Assembly: GCF_900100875.1 (NCBI RefSeq)
Contig: NZ_FNKQ01000003.1
Span: 1-64,000, forward strand
DNA length: 64,000 nt
Reading direction: 5' to 3'
Source of the DNA: Halopelagius longus
GTDB lineage: Archaea; Halobacteriota; Halobacteria; Halobacteriales; Haloferacaceae
Below the pieces are notes generated by a model. That model worked only from the letters and a program-made list of their open reading frames with translations, was not told where the DNA came from and made no database searches. Positions within the stretch are counted from its first letter, which is position 1; every line of letters starts with the position of its first letter. Below, piece after piece: positions 33,701-42,679 of this stretch. Position numbers and translations under genes: made by a program.

Positions 33701-35770
33701 ATGAGCCACGAGGATTTCCCCACGGAGACGCCAGCGGTGGTGACGTGCGGGTTGCCCTACGCGAACGGCGACCTGCACATCGGTCACTTACGAACGTACG
33801 TCGGCGGCGACATCTTCAGCCGCGCCCTCCGCAAACTCGGACAGGAGACGGCCTTCGTCAGCGGGTCGGACATGCACGGCACGCCCGTCGCCGTCAACGC
33901 CGAGAAGGAGGGCGTCACGCCCGAGGAGTTCGCCCTCCGCCACCACGAGAAGTACGAGGAGACGTTCCCCGAGTTCGGCATCGAGTTCGACAACTACGGC
34001 CACACCCACGACGAGACGAACACCGAACTGACGACGGACGTCGTCGAAACGCTCGAAGACGAGGGGTACGTCTACGAGAAGGAGATTCAGGTCGCCTACG
34101 ACCCCGACGCCGACCAGTGGCTTCCCGACCGGTTCGTCGAGGGCACCTGCCCGTACTGCGGCGAACACGCCCGCGGCGACGAGTGCGACGAGGGGTGCGG
34201 CCGCCACCTCGAACCCGGCGAGATAGAGGAGCCCACCTCGGCGCTGACGGGCAACCCCGCCGAGTACCGCGAGCGCACCCACAAGTTCTTCGAGGTGTCG
34301 GAACTGCAGGAGTACCTCCAAGAGTTCATCGACCGACTGGAGGGGACGCCGAACGCGCAGAACCAACCTCGAGAGTGGATAGAGGGTGAACTGCAGGACT
34401 GGTGTATCACCCGCGACATGGACTGGGGTATCGACTACCCCGGGGATAACCCCCAAGATTTGGTCCTGTACGTCTGGGTCGACGCCCCCATCGAGTACAT
34501 CTCCTCGACGAAGCAGTACTCAGAGCGCGTCGGAAGCGACGAGTTCGACTGGGAACGGGCGTGGCGCGACGACGGCGAGGTGACCCACATCATCGGACGC
34601 GACATCATCCAGCACCACACGGTGTTCTGGCCCGCGATGCTGCGCGCCGCCGGGTTCGTCGAACCGCGCGCCGTCATGGCGTCGGGCTTCATCACGCTCA
34701 ACGGCAAGGGCTTCTCCACGTCGCGGAACCGCGCCGTCTGGGCCGACGAGTACGTAGACGAGGGCTTTCACCCGGACCTCCTGCGCTACTACCTCGCGAC
34801 GAACGGCGGGTTCCAACAGGACGTCGACTTCTCGTGGGACCGCTTCCGCGAACGCGTGAACAACGAACTCGTCGGTACCGTCGGCAACTTCGCCTACCGG
34901 TCTTTGCTCTTCGCCTACCGCGAGTTCGAGGGCGCGCCGGACGCCGACCTCTCCGAGGAGGTGCGCGACCGCATCGAACGGGCGATAGAGGAGTTCGAGG
35001 CCGGAGTCAACGACTACTCCGTCCGCGAGGCGGGCAACGCCGCCGTCCGACTCGCGCAGTTCGGCAACGAGTACATCCAGCGCAACGAACCGTGGAAACT
35101 CGACGACGACGACCCGCAGAAGGCGCAGGTCATCCGCGACTGCGTGCAGGTGGCGAAGGCCGTCGCCGTCCTCTTCGAACCCGTCGCGCCGGGCAAGGCG
35201 GAGGCCCTGTGGGCGGACCTGAACGAGGAGGGCGACGTCCACGAAGTAGAGACCGACGCCGCACTCGACGCCCCCGCCGAGTCCTTCGGCGAACCCTCGG
35301 AACTGTTCGAGAAGATTCCCGAGGAACGCGTCGAGGAACTCAACGAGAAGCTCCAGTCCCGCGTCGAAGAGAGCGACGAGGAAACCGAAACTGACGACGG
35401 AGACGACGAGAGTGAATCCACCGTGAGCGACGAATTCGAACCCGTACTGGACGAGCGAATCGACTTCGAGGAGTTCCAAGAACTCGACCTCCGCGTCGGC
35501 GAGATTCTCGACGCCGAGGGCATCGAGGACGCGGACAAACTCGCCAAGCTGACCGTCGACATCGGCGTCGAGGAGCGTCAGATAGTCGCCGGCATCAAGC
35601 AACTCCACGACTTGGAGGAACTGCCCGGCACGAAAGTCGTCGTCGTCGCGAACTTAGAGAAGGCGGAACTGTTCGGCGTCGAGTCCAACGGGATGGTGCT
35701 GGCCGCGGGCGAACAGGCCGACCTATTGACGACCCACGGCGACGCCGTCCCCGGAACGAAGGTCAGATAA
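33701..35770 (+). CDS. metG: methionyl-tRNA synthetase
   Basis: The 689-residue enzyme charges tRNA-Met. The class I HIGH motif is H-I-G-H at 26-29 and the KMSKS counterpart is G-F-S-T-S at about 336. The connective peptide has one zinc knuckle (C-P-Y-C-G-E, then C-D-E-G-C-G). The anticodon-binding helices are followed by an acidic Asp/Glu-rich linker (about 550-572) and a C-terminal OB-fold tRNA-binding domain of the Trbp111/EMAP-II type (about 575-689), fused as usual in Euryarchaeota. The ATG at 33701 gives M-S-H-E-D-F-P. Confidence 0.95.
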   Translation: MSHEDFPTETPAVVTCGLPYANGDLHIGHLRTYVGGDIFSRALRKLGQETAFVSGSDMHGTPVAVNAEKEGVTPEEFALRHHEKYEETFPEFGIEFDNYGHTHDETNTELTTDVVETLEDEGYVYEKEIQVAYDPDADQWLPDRFVEGTCPYCGEHARGDECDEGCGRHLEPGEIEEPTSALTGNPAEYRERTHKFFEVSELQEYLQEFIDRLEGTPNAQNQPREWIEGELQDWCITRDMDWGIDYPGDNPQDLVLYVWVDAPIEYISSTKQYSERVGSDEFDWERAWRDDGEVTHIIGRDIIQHHTVFWPAMLRAAGFVEPRAVMASGFITLNGKGFSTSRNRAVWADEYVDEGFHPDLLRYYLATNGGFQQDVDFSWDRFRERVNNELVGTVGNFAYRSLLFAYREFEGAPDADLSEEVRDRIERAIEEFEAGVNDYSVREAGNAAVRLAQFGNEYIQRNEPWKLDDDDPQKAQVIRDCVQVAKAVAVLFEPVAPGKAEALWADLNEEGDVHEVETDAALDAPAESFGEPSELFEKIPEERVEELNEKLQSRVEESDEETETDDGDDESESTVSDEFEPVLDERIDFEEFQELDLRVGEILDAEGIEDADKLAKLTVDIGVEERQIVAGIKQLHDLEELPGTKVVVVANLEKAELFGVESNGMVLAAGEQADLLTTHGDAVPGTKVR

Positions 35771-35803
35771 CGAGTCTTCCCCGCGGCGCGCCGCGCGCCG
35801 CGT

Positions 35804-36034
35804 CTACTCCTCCATCGACACCTGCACTTCGTCGTCGGTGACCGCGACTATCTGTTCGGCCGTCAACGCGAGTTCGCCGGACCCCTCGGAGACCGCTTCC
35901 TCCCGGTCGGCGACCGAGGGGGCGTCCGTCTTCATTATCGCCTCGTTCTCCTCGACGCCGGTGATTCGGCCGATGGGTTCGTCGTTCGGGCCGATCACGG
36001 TCTTTCCGACGAGTCGTTCGGTCACTTGCTGCAT
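35804..36034 (-). CDS. PRC-barrel-like small protein
   Basis: The 76-residue protein has the PRC-barrel/DUF2171 pattern: L-V-G-K-T-V-I-G-P-N-D-E-P-I-G-R-I-T-G-V near the start, then beta-rich acidic sequence. PRC-barrel proteins in archaea are small adaptors or RNA-associated factors; a more exact role cannot be given. It converges on metG with a 33-base gap and carries its own promoter region on the far side. Confidence 0.72.
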   Translation of the reverse strand: MQQVTERLVGKTVIGPNDEPIGRITGVEENEAIMKTDAPSVADREEAVSEGSGELALTAEQIVAVTDDEVQVSMEE

Positions 36035-36162
36035 ACCCGACCCGAGGGGCGAGAGAACCGAAAGGCTGGTGGCACACCCGTCAGTCGGCCGTTCAGTTCA
36101 GGTAGTTCACACGAATCGGACGGACACGAAACGGTTTTCTCACCCTAGGCGAGAGACCGGCC

Positions 36163-36498
36163 ATGTTCTTCGGTCTCACGAGCGAGGACGTCAAAGTTGA
36201 ACGGGGGCCGCCCGTTCGTCTCTCAGAGCGATTGGCGGTCGCTCACTTCTACTTCGTCGCGGACAGTAGCCGAGGCGTACGAGAGGGAATCGAACACGTC
36301 ACCGTACACGACCAAGGCGACGATACCTACGACGTGCGCTTCACCGGGCACACCGACGGCGCGTACGTGGTAGAGCGCACGGTTCTCGAAGAGATCTGCG
36401 CGTCACTCGCGGAGGGCGACCGGTACGGCCAGTGGAAGGTCCGGTTCAGGGACGAGCGTCCCGACTGGGTGCCCGACAGTATCCCGGAGGGGGAGTAG
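36163..36498 (+). CDS. hypothetical protein of 111 residues
   Basis: The protein is soluble, mixed alpha/beta and moderately acidic, with no Cys, signal or membrane helix. Features seen are V-A-H-F-Y-F-V-A-D near residue 27, G-H-T-D-G-A-Y-V-V-E-R in the middle and a C-terminal W-K-V-R-F-R-D-E-R-P-D-W-V. I do not recognise it. It lies between the PRC-barrel gene (divergent) and pyk (same strand, 121 bases ahead), with no sign of coupling to either. Confidence 0.6.
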   Translation: MFFGLTSEDVKVERGPPVRLSERLAVAHFYFVADSSRGVREGIEHVTVHDQGDDTYDVRFTGHTDGAYVVERTVLEEICASLAEGDRYGQWKVRFRDERPDWVPDSIPEGE

Positions 36499-36589
36499 GC
36501 CGCGACGCCGACCTCTCGTTCGTCCGAGTGCGGGCGAGTCGGTCAGAACGTGCGTTGTTTTTCGGCACGGACGAGCGTCATCGTCGGGC

Positions 36590-36598
36590 TTTTTTATC
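36590..36598 (+). promoter_or_regulatory. TATA-like element of pyk (TTTTTTATC)
   Basis: The T-rich stretch ends 21 bases before the pyk ATG at 36620, so the mRNA should be leaderless or nearly so. A lone GAGTA half-site follows at 36606-36610. A full TACT-N7/8-GAGTA motif like that before ppsA is not present. Confidence 0.6.
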
Positions 36599-36619
36599 CA
36601 ATCGGGAGTAACTCGACGC

Positions 36620-38380
36620 ATGAGAAACGCGAAGATCGTCTGTACGCTGGGACCAGCGTCCGACGACCGAGAGACGATTCGGTCACTCGCCGACGCCGGG
36701 ATGAGCGTCGGACGCTTGAACGCCAGTCACGGAACGCCCGAACACCGAGCGGAGGTCATCGACCGCATCCGCGACGTGGACGACTCGACCGACGCGCCGT
36801 TGGCGGCGATGGTGGACTTACAGGGGCCGGAGGTTCGGACCGCCCCCCTCGACGAGTCCATCCAACTCGAAACCGGGTCCGAGGTGCGGTTCGTCGAGGG
36901 CGACGACGCGACGCCCGAGGAGGTCGGTCTGTCGTACTCCATCGCCGCCGCGGAGGCGGGCGACACGATTCTGCTCGACGACGGCCGCATCGAGGCGACG
37001 GTCGAACGGGTCGACGGCGACGCCGTCGTCGCCCGCATCGACTCCGGCGGCGAACTCAGCGGGCGCAAGGGCGTGAACGTCCCCGGCGTGAGCCTCGACA
37101 TCGACCTCATCACCGAGGGCGACCGCCGCGAACTGGAAGTCGCCGCCGAGAAGGAGGCCGACTTCGTCGCCGCGTCGTTCGTCCGCACCGCAAACGACGT
37201 CTACACCATCAGCGACGAACTGGAGAACCTCGGCGCGGACATCCCCGTCGTCGCCAAGATAGAGCGCGCGGGGGCCGTCGAGAACTTAGACGAGATAATC
37301 GAGGCGTCGTACGGCGTGATGGTCGCCCGCGGCGACCTCGGCGTCGAGATGCCGTTGGAGGACGTGCCCATCATCCAGAAGCGCATCATCCGCAAGTGCC
37401 ACGCGACGGGGACGCCCGTCATCACGGCGACGGAGATGCTCGACTCGATGGTCCACGCGCGGCGACCCACCCGCGCGGAGGCCTCGGACGTGGCCAACGC
37501 CGTCCTCGACGGGACGGACGCGGTGATGCTCTCGGGGGAGACGGCCATCGGCGACGACCCCGTCCGCGTCGTCGAGACGATGGACAGCATCGTGCGGCAG
37601 GTCGAGGCGAGTCCCGAGTACGACGAGACGACGGAGGGGCACATCCCGACCGCCGAGGACAGTTCGCGGACGGAAGCGCTCGCCCGGGCGGCGCGCTACC
37701 TCGCCCGCGACGTCGACGCCAGCGCCATCGTCGCCGCCTCCGAGTCCGGGTACACCGCGCGGAAGACGGCGAAGTTCCGGCCCGCCGTCCCCGTCGTCGC
37801 CACGACGCCGAACGACCGCGTGCGCCGTCAACTCGCGCTCTCGTGGGGCATCATCCCGACGTACTCGGCCTACCGCGACGGCATCGAAGAGATGATGGAC
37901 GACGCCGTGGACGCCGCCCTCGACACGGAGGTCGCCTCCTCGGGCGACACAATCGTCGTCCTCTCGGGGATGATGACCGAACTGGAGGGGACGAACACGA
38001 CGAACATGCTGAAGGTCCACGTCGCCGCGGAAGCGGTCGCCACCGGGCGGAAGGTGGTCGGCGGGCGCGTCGCCGGCCACCTCGCGTACGCCCCGGACGG
38101 CGACCTGACGGACGTGCCGAGGGGCGCGATTCTCGCACTCCCCGCCGACTTCGACGACGAGTTCGAGGGCGATACGACGAAACTCGCCGGAATCATCGAC
38201 GCGCGGCCGGGAATGACGGGCTACCCCGCACTCGTCGCCCGCGAAATCGACATCCCGATGATATCGGGCGCGCCCATCCCCGAGAGCGTCGCCGCGGGCA
38301 CCGAGGTGACGCTTCACGCCGAACGCGGCGTCGTCTACGAGGGGAACGTCATCGAACACGGCGCGAAGGGACAGCGCTGA
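36620..38380 (+). CDS. pyk: pyruvate kinase with extra C-terminal domain
   Basis: The 586-residue enzyme converts PEP and ADP to pyruvate and ATP. The usual motifs are present: K-I-V-C-T-L-G-P-A-S, L-N-A-S-H-G, K-I-E-R, G-D-L-G-V-E-M and the signature-like T-A-T-E-M-L-D-S-M. The core ends near residue 470. About 110 further residues resemble the phosphohistidine swivel domain of PEP-utilising enzymes, but T-G-Y-P-A-L stands where T-S-H-A-A-I carries the active His, so this domain is not a phosphate carrier. Such a C-terminal extension is known in some Bacillus-type pyruvate kinases. Confidence 0.94.
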   Translation: MRNAKIVCTLGPASDDRETIRSLADAGMSVGRLNASHGTPEHRAEVIDRIRDVDDSTDAPLAAMVDLQGPEVRTAPLDESIQLETGSEVRFVEGDDATPEEVGLSYSIAAAEAGDTILLDDGRIEATVERVDGDAVVARIDSGGELSGRKGVNVPGVSLDIDLITEGDRRELEVAAEKEADFVAASFVRTANDVYTISDELENLGADIPVVAKIERAGAVENLDEIIEASYGVMVARGDLGVEMPLEDVPIIQKRIIRKCHATGTPVITATEMLDSMVHARRPTRAEASDVANAVLDGTDAVMLSGETAIGDDPVRVVETMDSIVRQVEASPEYDETTEGHIPTAEDSSRTEALARAARYLARDVDASAIVAASESGYTARKTAKFRPAVPVVATTPNDRVRRQLALSWGIIPTYSAYRDGIEEMMDDAVDAALDTEVASSGDTIVVLSGMMTELEGTNTTNMLKVHVAAEAVATGRKVVGGRVAGHLAYAPDGDLTDVPRGAILALPADFDDEFEGDTTKLAGIIDARPGMTGYPALVAREIDIPMISGAPIPESVAAGTEVTLHAERGVVYEGNVIEHGAKGQR

Positions 38381-38456
38381 CGGACGCGGACGCCGCCGAC
38401 CGAGTGCCCTCCCGGGGTCGGTAGGCATTTCCCGACCCACCTCCTACGGTCCGACG

Positions 38457-38735
38457 ATGGACCGACCCGACGACGCAGAATCCGCCCGCGAGGGACGAGA
38501 GCCCTCGACTCGGGCGCAGTCCGACTCCGAGGACGAGGAGGCGCGGACGAGCGAGGAGGGTTCGACGCCCACCGAGGGCACCGCCGGTCTGTTCTGGACC
38601 GCCGAAGACGAGGGGGAACCGCCCGAACTCGAACCGCTCGAACCCGGGCGACCGTCGCCCGAGAACGTCCTCTTCGTCGTCCTCGGCGCACTCGGCACCG
38701 TCGCCCTCGTCCTGACCGCCGTCTCGCCGCTCTGA
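38457..38735 (+). CDS. small tail-anchored acidic protein (DUF7312-like)
   Basis: The 92-residue protein is a disordered, acidic segment (about 1-67, rich in Glu, Asp, Ser and Pro, with one Trp) followed by a single transmembrane helix at the very C-terminus (about 70-90). This matches small tail-anchored proteins that occur next to pyruvate kinase in haloarchaea. Function is unknown. It starts 76 bases after pyk and may be co-transcribed. Confidence 0.65.
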   Translation: MDRPDDAESAREGREPSTRAQSDSEDEEARTSEEGSTPTEGTAGLFWTAEDEGEPPELEPLEPGRPSPENVLFVVLGALGTVALVLTAVSPL

Positions 38736-38878
38736 GCCGGAGAACTGCCGGCACGGAGTCCGAAACCGCCGAAACGAGGGAGTTCGCCCCGCCGAATTAT
38801 CAATTCTGAGTACCCGACCGTAGTCTTTTATGGGTGATGCCGGGTAGAGGTGCGTAACGTCCCGCGCCGCGTATTCCG

Positions 38879-40657
38879 ATGAGACGCACACATATACTCG
38901 CGACGGTGGTGGCGGCGATACTCGTCGTCGCCGCGGTTCCCGTCCCAGCAGACGCCCTCACGACAGCCTCCGGTTCGAACGACGCCACCGTCTACGCCGC
39001 CGCCGACGCCTCCGGTTCGTTCCCGGACGGCAACGTGACGGTCACTCGCGGCGACAGAGTGACGTTCAGCGTCAGTCACTCGGCCCCCGCGAACGTGACC
39101 ATCGGCGGTCCCGACTACGGCTATCACCTCCGCGTCCGACTCGGTGGCTCCGGCACCGACGAGATTACCATCGACACGTACGCGACGACGAGCGGTGACC
39201 CCGACACGTACGTCACGGGCGGCGACGCCACGTTGGTAGAGCCGGCGAACGGTCTCGACGAACCGCTCGAACCCGGCAACTACCTCATGCGCGTCAACGT
39301 GGACGGCGTCGAACGCGACATCGCGACGCTGACAGTCGAACCGCGCACGGGGATGAGCGCACAGACGCTCGTCGCCCCCGGCGAGTTCGACACCACGTCC
39401 GTCGACACGAGCGAGGAGGGGAACGCGAACGTCGGTCCCCTCACCGACATCGCCTCGGCGAGAGAAACAGTCGCGAAGGGCGACTACGTAGTGGTGAAAA
39501 TCGAAGAGAGCGGATTGGAGACGGCGCTCAACGCCAGCGACCTGAGCGGCGGTGAGGCGGCCAACGGCGTGAAGCTGAACTTCACGCAGACGGCCCCCGG
39601 TCCGAACCGCGACCCCACGTCGTACCTCGCGCACGGAACGGGCGGCGGAGCGAAGGAGGCGAACGTGACCGTCTACCCGGCGTTCGAGAGCGACCAGGTG
39701 TACGTCCTGTGGGACACCTCGAACGTCTCGCTCTCGCGGCAGTCCGAGCGCAACCGATACGAGGCCCGACTCACGCTGACGAAGCGGAACACGCTGGTAG
39801 AGGAGGAGACGGTGGTGGCGACGACGCCCGTCCAGTTGGTCCGCCCGACGATGAGTCTCGCCCCCGAGACGGACCACGTCCACCTCCCGTGGGAGAACGG
39901 GTCGTACGCCGTCTCCGGGCGAACGAACCTCGCGCCGGGCACGACGCTCGAAGTGCGGATGCGGTCGCCCGACCCGAACGCCTTCCTCCAGATTCAGCCG
40001 GCGACGGTCGACGAAAACGGACGGTTCGGGGCGGCGTTCAACCTCGGCGACGTCTCCCGGGGCGCGAACGCGACGATGTGGGTGCGCGACCACTACCTGC
40101 AGACGATGCAGGAGGTGGCGATAGTCGCCCCCGACCCGAGCGTCACCATACACGACCAAAGCCCCGGCGACGACCCCGAACTGACCGTCGCGCGCGTCGA
40201 AGTGCCCGACGGCGGGTTCGTCAAACTCGTCGACGAGGACGGCGCCGCCGTCGGGCGGTCGAACTACCTCGAACCGGGCCGCCACGAGAACGTCTCGGCG
40301 TCGCTTTCGATGCCTCTGTACGACTCTCAGACGATACGCGCCGAACTCGTCGCCGACCGGAACGGCGACGGCGCGTACGACGCCGAAAACGACACCGCGT
40401 ACCGCCGAAACGACTCCGTCGTGAACGACACCGCGTACGTCGAGTTCCCCGCGGCACCGACCGAAACCGCGACGCCGACGCCGGAACCGACTGCGACGCC
40501 GACGCCGGAACCGACGACGACGCAGTACCCGATTCTGACGCAGACGCCGTTGGACCCCTCGGAGGCGTCGAAGTCGAGCATCCCGCTTCCGATACCCGTC
40601 ACTCTGACCGCACTCCTCGCGGCGGCACTCCTCCTCGCCCGACGGAGGGAGACCTGA
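38879..40657 (+). CDS. secreted surface protein with Thr/Pro stalk and C-terminal anchor
   Basis: The 592-residue protein has a Sec signal peptide (about 1-26) and several beta-sandwich domains with many N-x-S/T sites for N-glycosylation. A late segment (about 440-480; V-P-D-G-G-F-V-K-L-V and L-E-P-G-R-H-E-N-V) resembles the DUF7282 repeat of haloarchaeal surface proteins. A Thr/Pro/Glu stalk (about 526-546, T-P-T-P-E-P repeats) and a final helix with Arg residues follow (about 567-592). The overall layout is that of S-layer-associated surface glycoproteins. Its stop overlaps the ATG of a very short ORF. Confidence 0.8.
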   Translation: MRRTHILATVVAAILVVAAVPVPADALTTASGSNDATVYAAADASGSFPDGNVTVTRGDRVTFSVSHSAPANVTIGGPDYGYHLRVRLGGSGTDEITIDTYATTSGDPDTYVTGGDATLVEPANGLDEPLEPGNYLMRVNVDGVERDIATLTVEPRTGMSAQTLVAPGEFDTTSVDTSEEGNANVGPLTDIASARETVAKGDYVVVKIEESGLETALNASDLSGGEAANGVKLNFTQTAPGPNRDPTSYLAHGTGGGAKEANVTVYPAFESDQVYVLWDTSNVSLSRQSERNRYEARLTLTKRNTLVEEETVVATTPVQLVRPTMSLAPETDHVHLPWENGSYAVSGRTNLAPGTTLEVRMRSPDPNAFLQIQPATVDENGRFGAAFNLGDVSRGANATMWVRDHYLQTMQEVAIVAPDPSVTIHDQSPGDDPELTVARVEVPDGGFVKLVDEDGAAVGRSNYLEPGRHENVSASLSMPLYDSQTIRAELVADRNGDGAYDAENDTAYRRNDSVVNDTAYVEFPAAPTETATPTPEPTATPTPEPTTTQYPILTQTPLDPSEASKSSIPLPIPVTLTALLAAALLLARRRET

Positions 40658-40758
40658 TGACCGTGTTTCAGCCAGTACCTACCACCCCGACGCGTCGAAC
40701 CGACCCCGCCGAGACGACATCGCACGCCCCGCCGCGACGCGGAGGTGACGGGCGGTGA
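40657..40758 (+). CDS. possible 33-residue coupled small ORF
   Basis: An ATG overlaps the stop of the surface-protein gene (TGATG), and the ORF's own TGA overlaps the GTG start of the next gene (GTGA). The peptide is Pro/Thr/Arg-rich (M-T-V-F-Q-P-V-P, then P-T-R-R-T-D-P-A-E) without a predicted domain. Double overlap is what a translationally coupled gene would show, but at 33 codons chance cannot be excluded. If it is not a gene, this stretch is simply a spacer. Confidence 0.35.
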   Translation: MTVFQPVPTTPTRRTDPAETTSHAPPRRGGDGR

Positions 40759-41885
40759 TTCCCGAACTGGAACCGGAGGACTTCGTGTCGTTCCTCGGCG
40801 ACCTCTGGGGCGAACGCGGGTGGGACACGACGGTGCAGGAGCGAGCGAACGGGACGTACTTCATCATCGGCGAACGCGGCGACGGCAGGCGGGGCGTCCT
40901 CTTCGTCTTCCCGACGACCGAATCGCACGTCTCCGGCCAGCACCTCCGCCGGTTCGTGACGCTCTGCGGGAAGAAGGGCGTCGACGTGGCCGTCGTCGCC
41001 ACGCAAGGCGCGTACGCCGACGAGGCGCGAAAGATAGCCGACGCGAAGGGCATCCACCTCCTCGATCGGTCCACCCTCGAAGGCACCGTCGAGGAGGGCG
41101 GCTTCCACGACGTCCTCCGGGAGTACACCGGTGGCGGCCCGTTGGACCCGATTCTGGCGAAACTCAGGGCGCTCGGACTGCCCGTGCCCGAGACGCTTCC
41201 CGTCGAGTTGCCGTTCGACCCGGCGAAGATGCAGGCGCGGGTTCGGAGCAAACTGGGCGGCTACAGCGACGGATCCGACGACTCGGACGCCGACGGGCCG
41301 CCCCCGGACGACGAGGGGGACGGCGGCGGGCGACTGGACGCGCTTCCGGTGTCGCCGCGGACGCTCCTCCCCGTCGTCGTCGCGGCGGTGCTTCTGGTCG
41401 TCGCCGGGTCGGCCATGGGAGCGCTCACCGTCCCCGGGATAGGCGGCGGCGGTAGCGGTTCGGACACGGCGGTTTCGGCCGTCTCGACTGCCGGTGCGAA
41501 CGCGGCCCTCGATATCCGCTGGAACGCGAAGACGACGGACAGCATCACCGTGAACGGGACGGCGTACGACGCGCCGGAGAACCAGACGTTCGTCGTCGTC
41601 CGGATGAACGTGACGAGCCTCTCCGACTCGCCCGAACAACTGTCCCAAAAGCAGTTGGCGCTCGAGGTGGCGGGCGACCGGTACGGCCACCAACCGCTCC
41701 GGAACACCACCGGCTTCCCTGCGGGGGGCCTGTTCGCGCCGGGCGAGACGCGGGAGGTGTGGACGGTGTTCGCCGTCCCCGCCGACGCCGAGAGCGGAAC
41801 CCTCCTCGTCCGGTCGGGCGAGGACGTCCCGGGCGTGCGGTTCACGAGAGACACCTCCGTCTCCGCCGAAGCGACCGAACTGTGA
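40755..41885 (+). CDS. membrane protein: Mrr-like nuclease fold, helix, extracellular DUF4352-like domain
   Basis: The 376-residue protein has three parts. Residues about 1-115 resemble the Mrr/restriction endonuclease-like fold (F-V-S-F-L-G-D-L-W-G-E-R-G-W at the start). The central Q-x-K of active Mrr nucleases is absent: the matching strand reads V-L-F-V-F-P-T-T-E. A low-complexity Asp/Gly linker and one helix (204-224) follow. The last 140 residues, outside, look like a DUF4352/telomeric-repeat-binding-factor-2-like beta domain with N-glycosylation sites. It starts at a GTG. It is likely an envelope protein, not a restriction enzyme. Confidence 0.7.
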   Translation: MIPELEPEDFVSFLGDLWGERGWDTTVQERANGTYFIIGERGDGRRGVLFVFPTTESHVSGQHLRRFVTLCGKKGVDVAVVATQGAYADEARKIADAKGIHLLDRSTLEGTVEEGGFHDVLREYTGGGPLDPILAKLRALGLPVPETLPVELPFDPAKMQARVRSKLGGYSDGSDDSDADGPPPDDEGDGGGRLDALPVSPRTLLPVVVAAVLLVVAGSAMGALTVPGIGGGGSGSDTAVSAVSTAGANAALDIRWNAKTTDSITVNGTAYDAPENQTFVVVRMNVTSLSDSPEQLSQKQLALEVAGDRYGHQPLRNTTGFPAGGLFAPGETREVWTVFAVPADAESGTLLVRSGEDVPGVRFTRDTSVSAEATEL

Positions 41886-41980
41886 CGGCCCGAGGACCGT
41901 TCTCTCCCTCCGGCGGGCCGCGGCGGACGATTCGGCGCGGGCGTGACAATCCTTAATCGGGAGCGTTCCATAGGTCCGCT

Positions 41981-42565
41981 ATGCTCTGGTCGTCGCTCTC
42001 GCTGTTGCAGTTCTCCATCGGGCCGGAGGCGTTGCCGCTTCTCCTCGTCACGGCCGGATTGGGTCTCACCCTCGCCGAGGCGTTCGCGCCGGGCGCGCAC
42101 TTCATCGTCCTCGGCATCGCCCTCCTGGCGGCCGGCCTCGTCGGACTCGTCCTCGGACCCCTCGCGGGCCCCGTCGTCCTCGGCGTCCTCGTCCTCGTCT
42201 TCGGAGCGTTGTCGCTGTACGGCTACCGCGAACTGGACATCTACGGCGGGAAGGGAACCGGCCAGACGTCGGACTCGACGTCGCTCCGCGGGAAGACTGG
42301 CCGCGTGACCGAACGCGTGACGCCGACCGGCGGCGAGATAAAACTGCTCGAAGGCGGCGGGTTCAACCCGTACTACGCCGCGCGCTCGGTGAGCGGAGAG
42401 ATGGACGAGGGCACTGAGGTCATCATCGTAGACCCCGGCGGGGGCAACGTCGTCACGGTCGAATCGCTCGAAGCGCCGCAAGACGAGATAGACCGCGAAC
42501 TCGCGCGGGGGCGCGCCCGCACCGAACGCGACGCGGGCGTCGAGTCGGAAACCGAACGCACCTGA
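41981..42565 (+). CDS. nfeD: NfeD-like membrane protein
   Basis: The 194-residue protein has three to four N-terminal helices (to about residue 80), with E-A-F-A-P-G-A-H-F-I-V-L-G typical of NfeD1b proteins. A C-terminal OB-fold (about 100-165) follows, with G-x-x-G-x-V and V-x-x-V-D-P-G-G-G-N-V. NfeD proteins pair with stomatin-family SPFH proteins in membrane microdomains. The next gene is a stomatin, as in many genomes. The start at 41981 fits a leaderless transcript after CCTTAATCG. Confidence 0.87.
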   Translation: MLWSSLSLLQFSIGPEALPLLLVTAGLGLTLAEAFAPGAHFIVLGIALLAAGLVGLVLGPLAGPVVLGVLVLVFGALSLYGYRELDIYGGKGTGQTSDSTSLRGKTGRVTERVTPTGGEIKLLEGGGFNPYYAARSVSGEMDEGTEVIIVDPGGGNVVTVESLEAPQDEIDRELARGRARTERDAGVESETERT

Positions 42566-42679
42566 CGGCGGCCGACCGCACCCGAACCACGCGACGACCG
42601 GCGGAGCCGGTCCCGTCCGAGGGTCGTTCGTTATTGTCTCGGGCTAACACTTATCCGCACAACTCACTAACCCCTCGGT

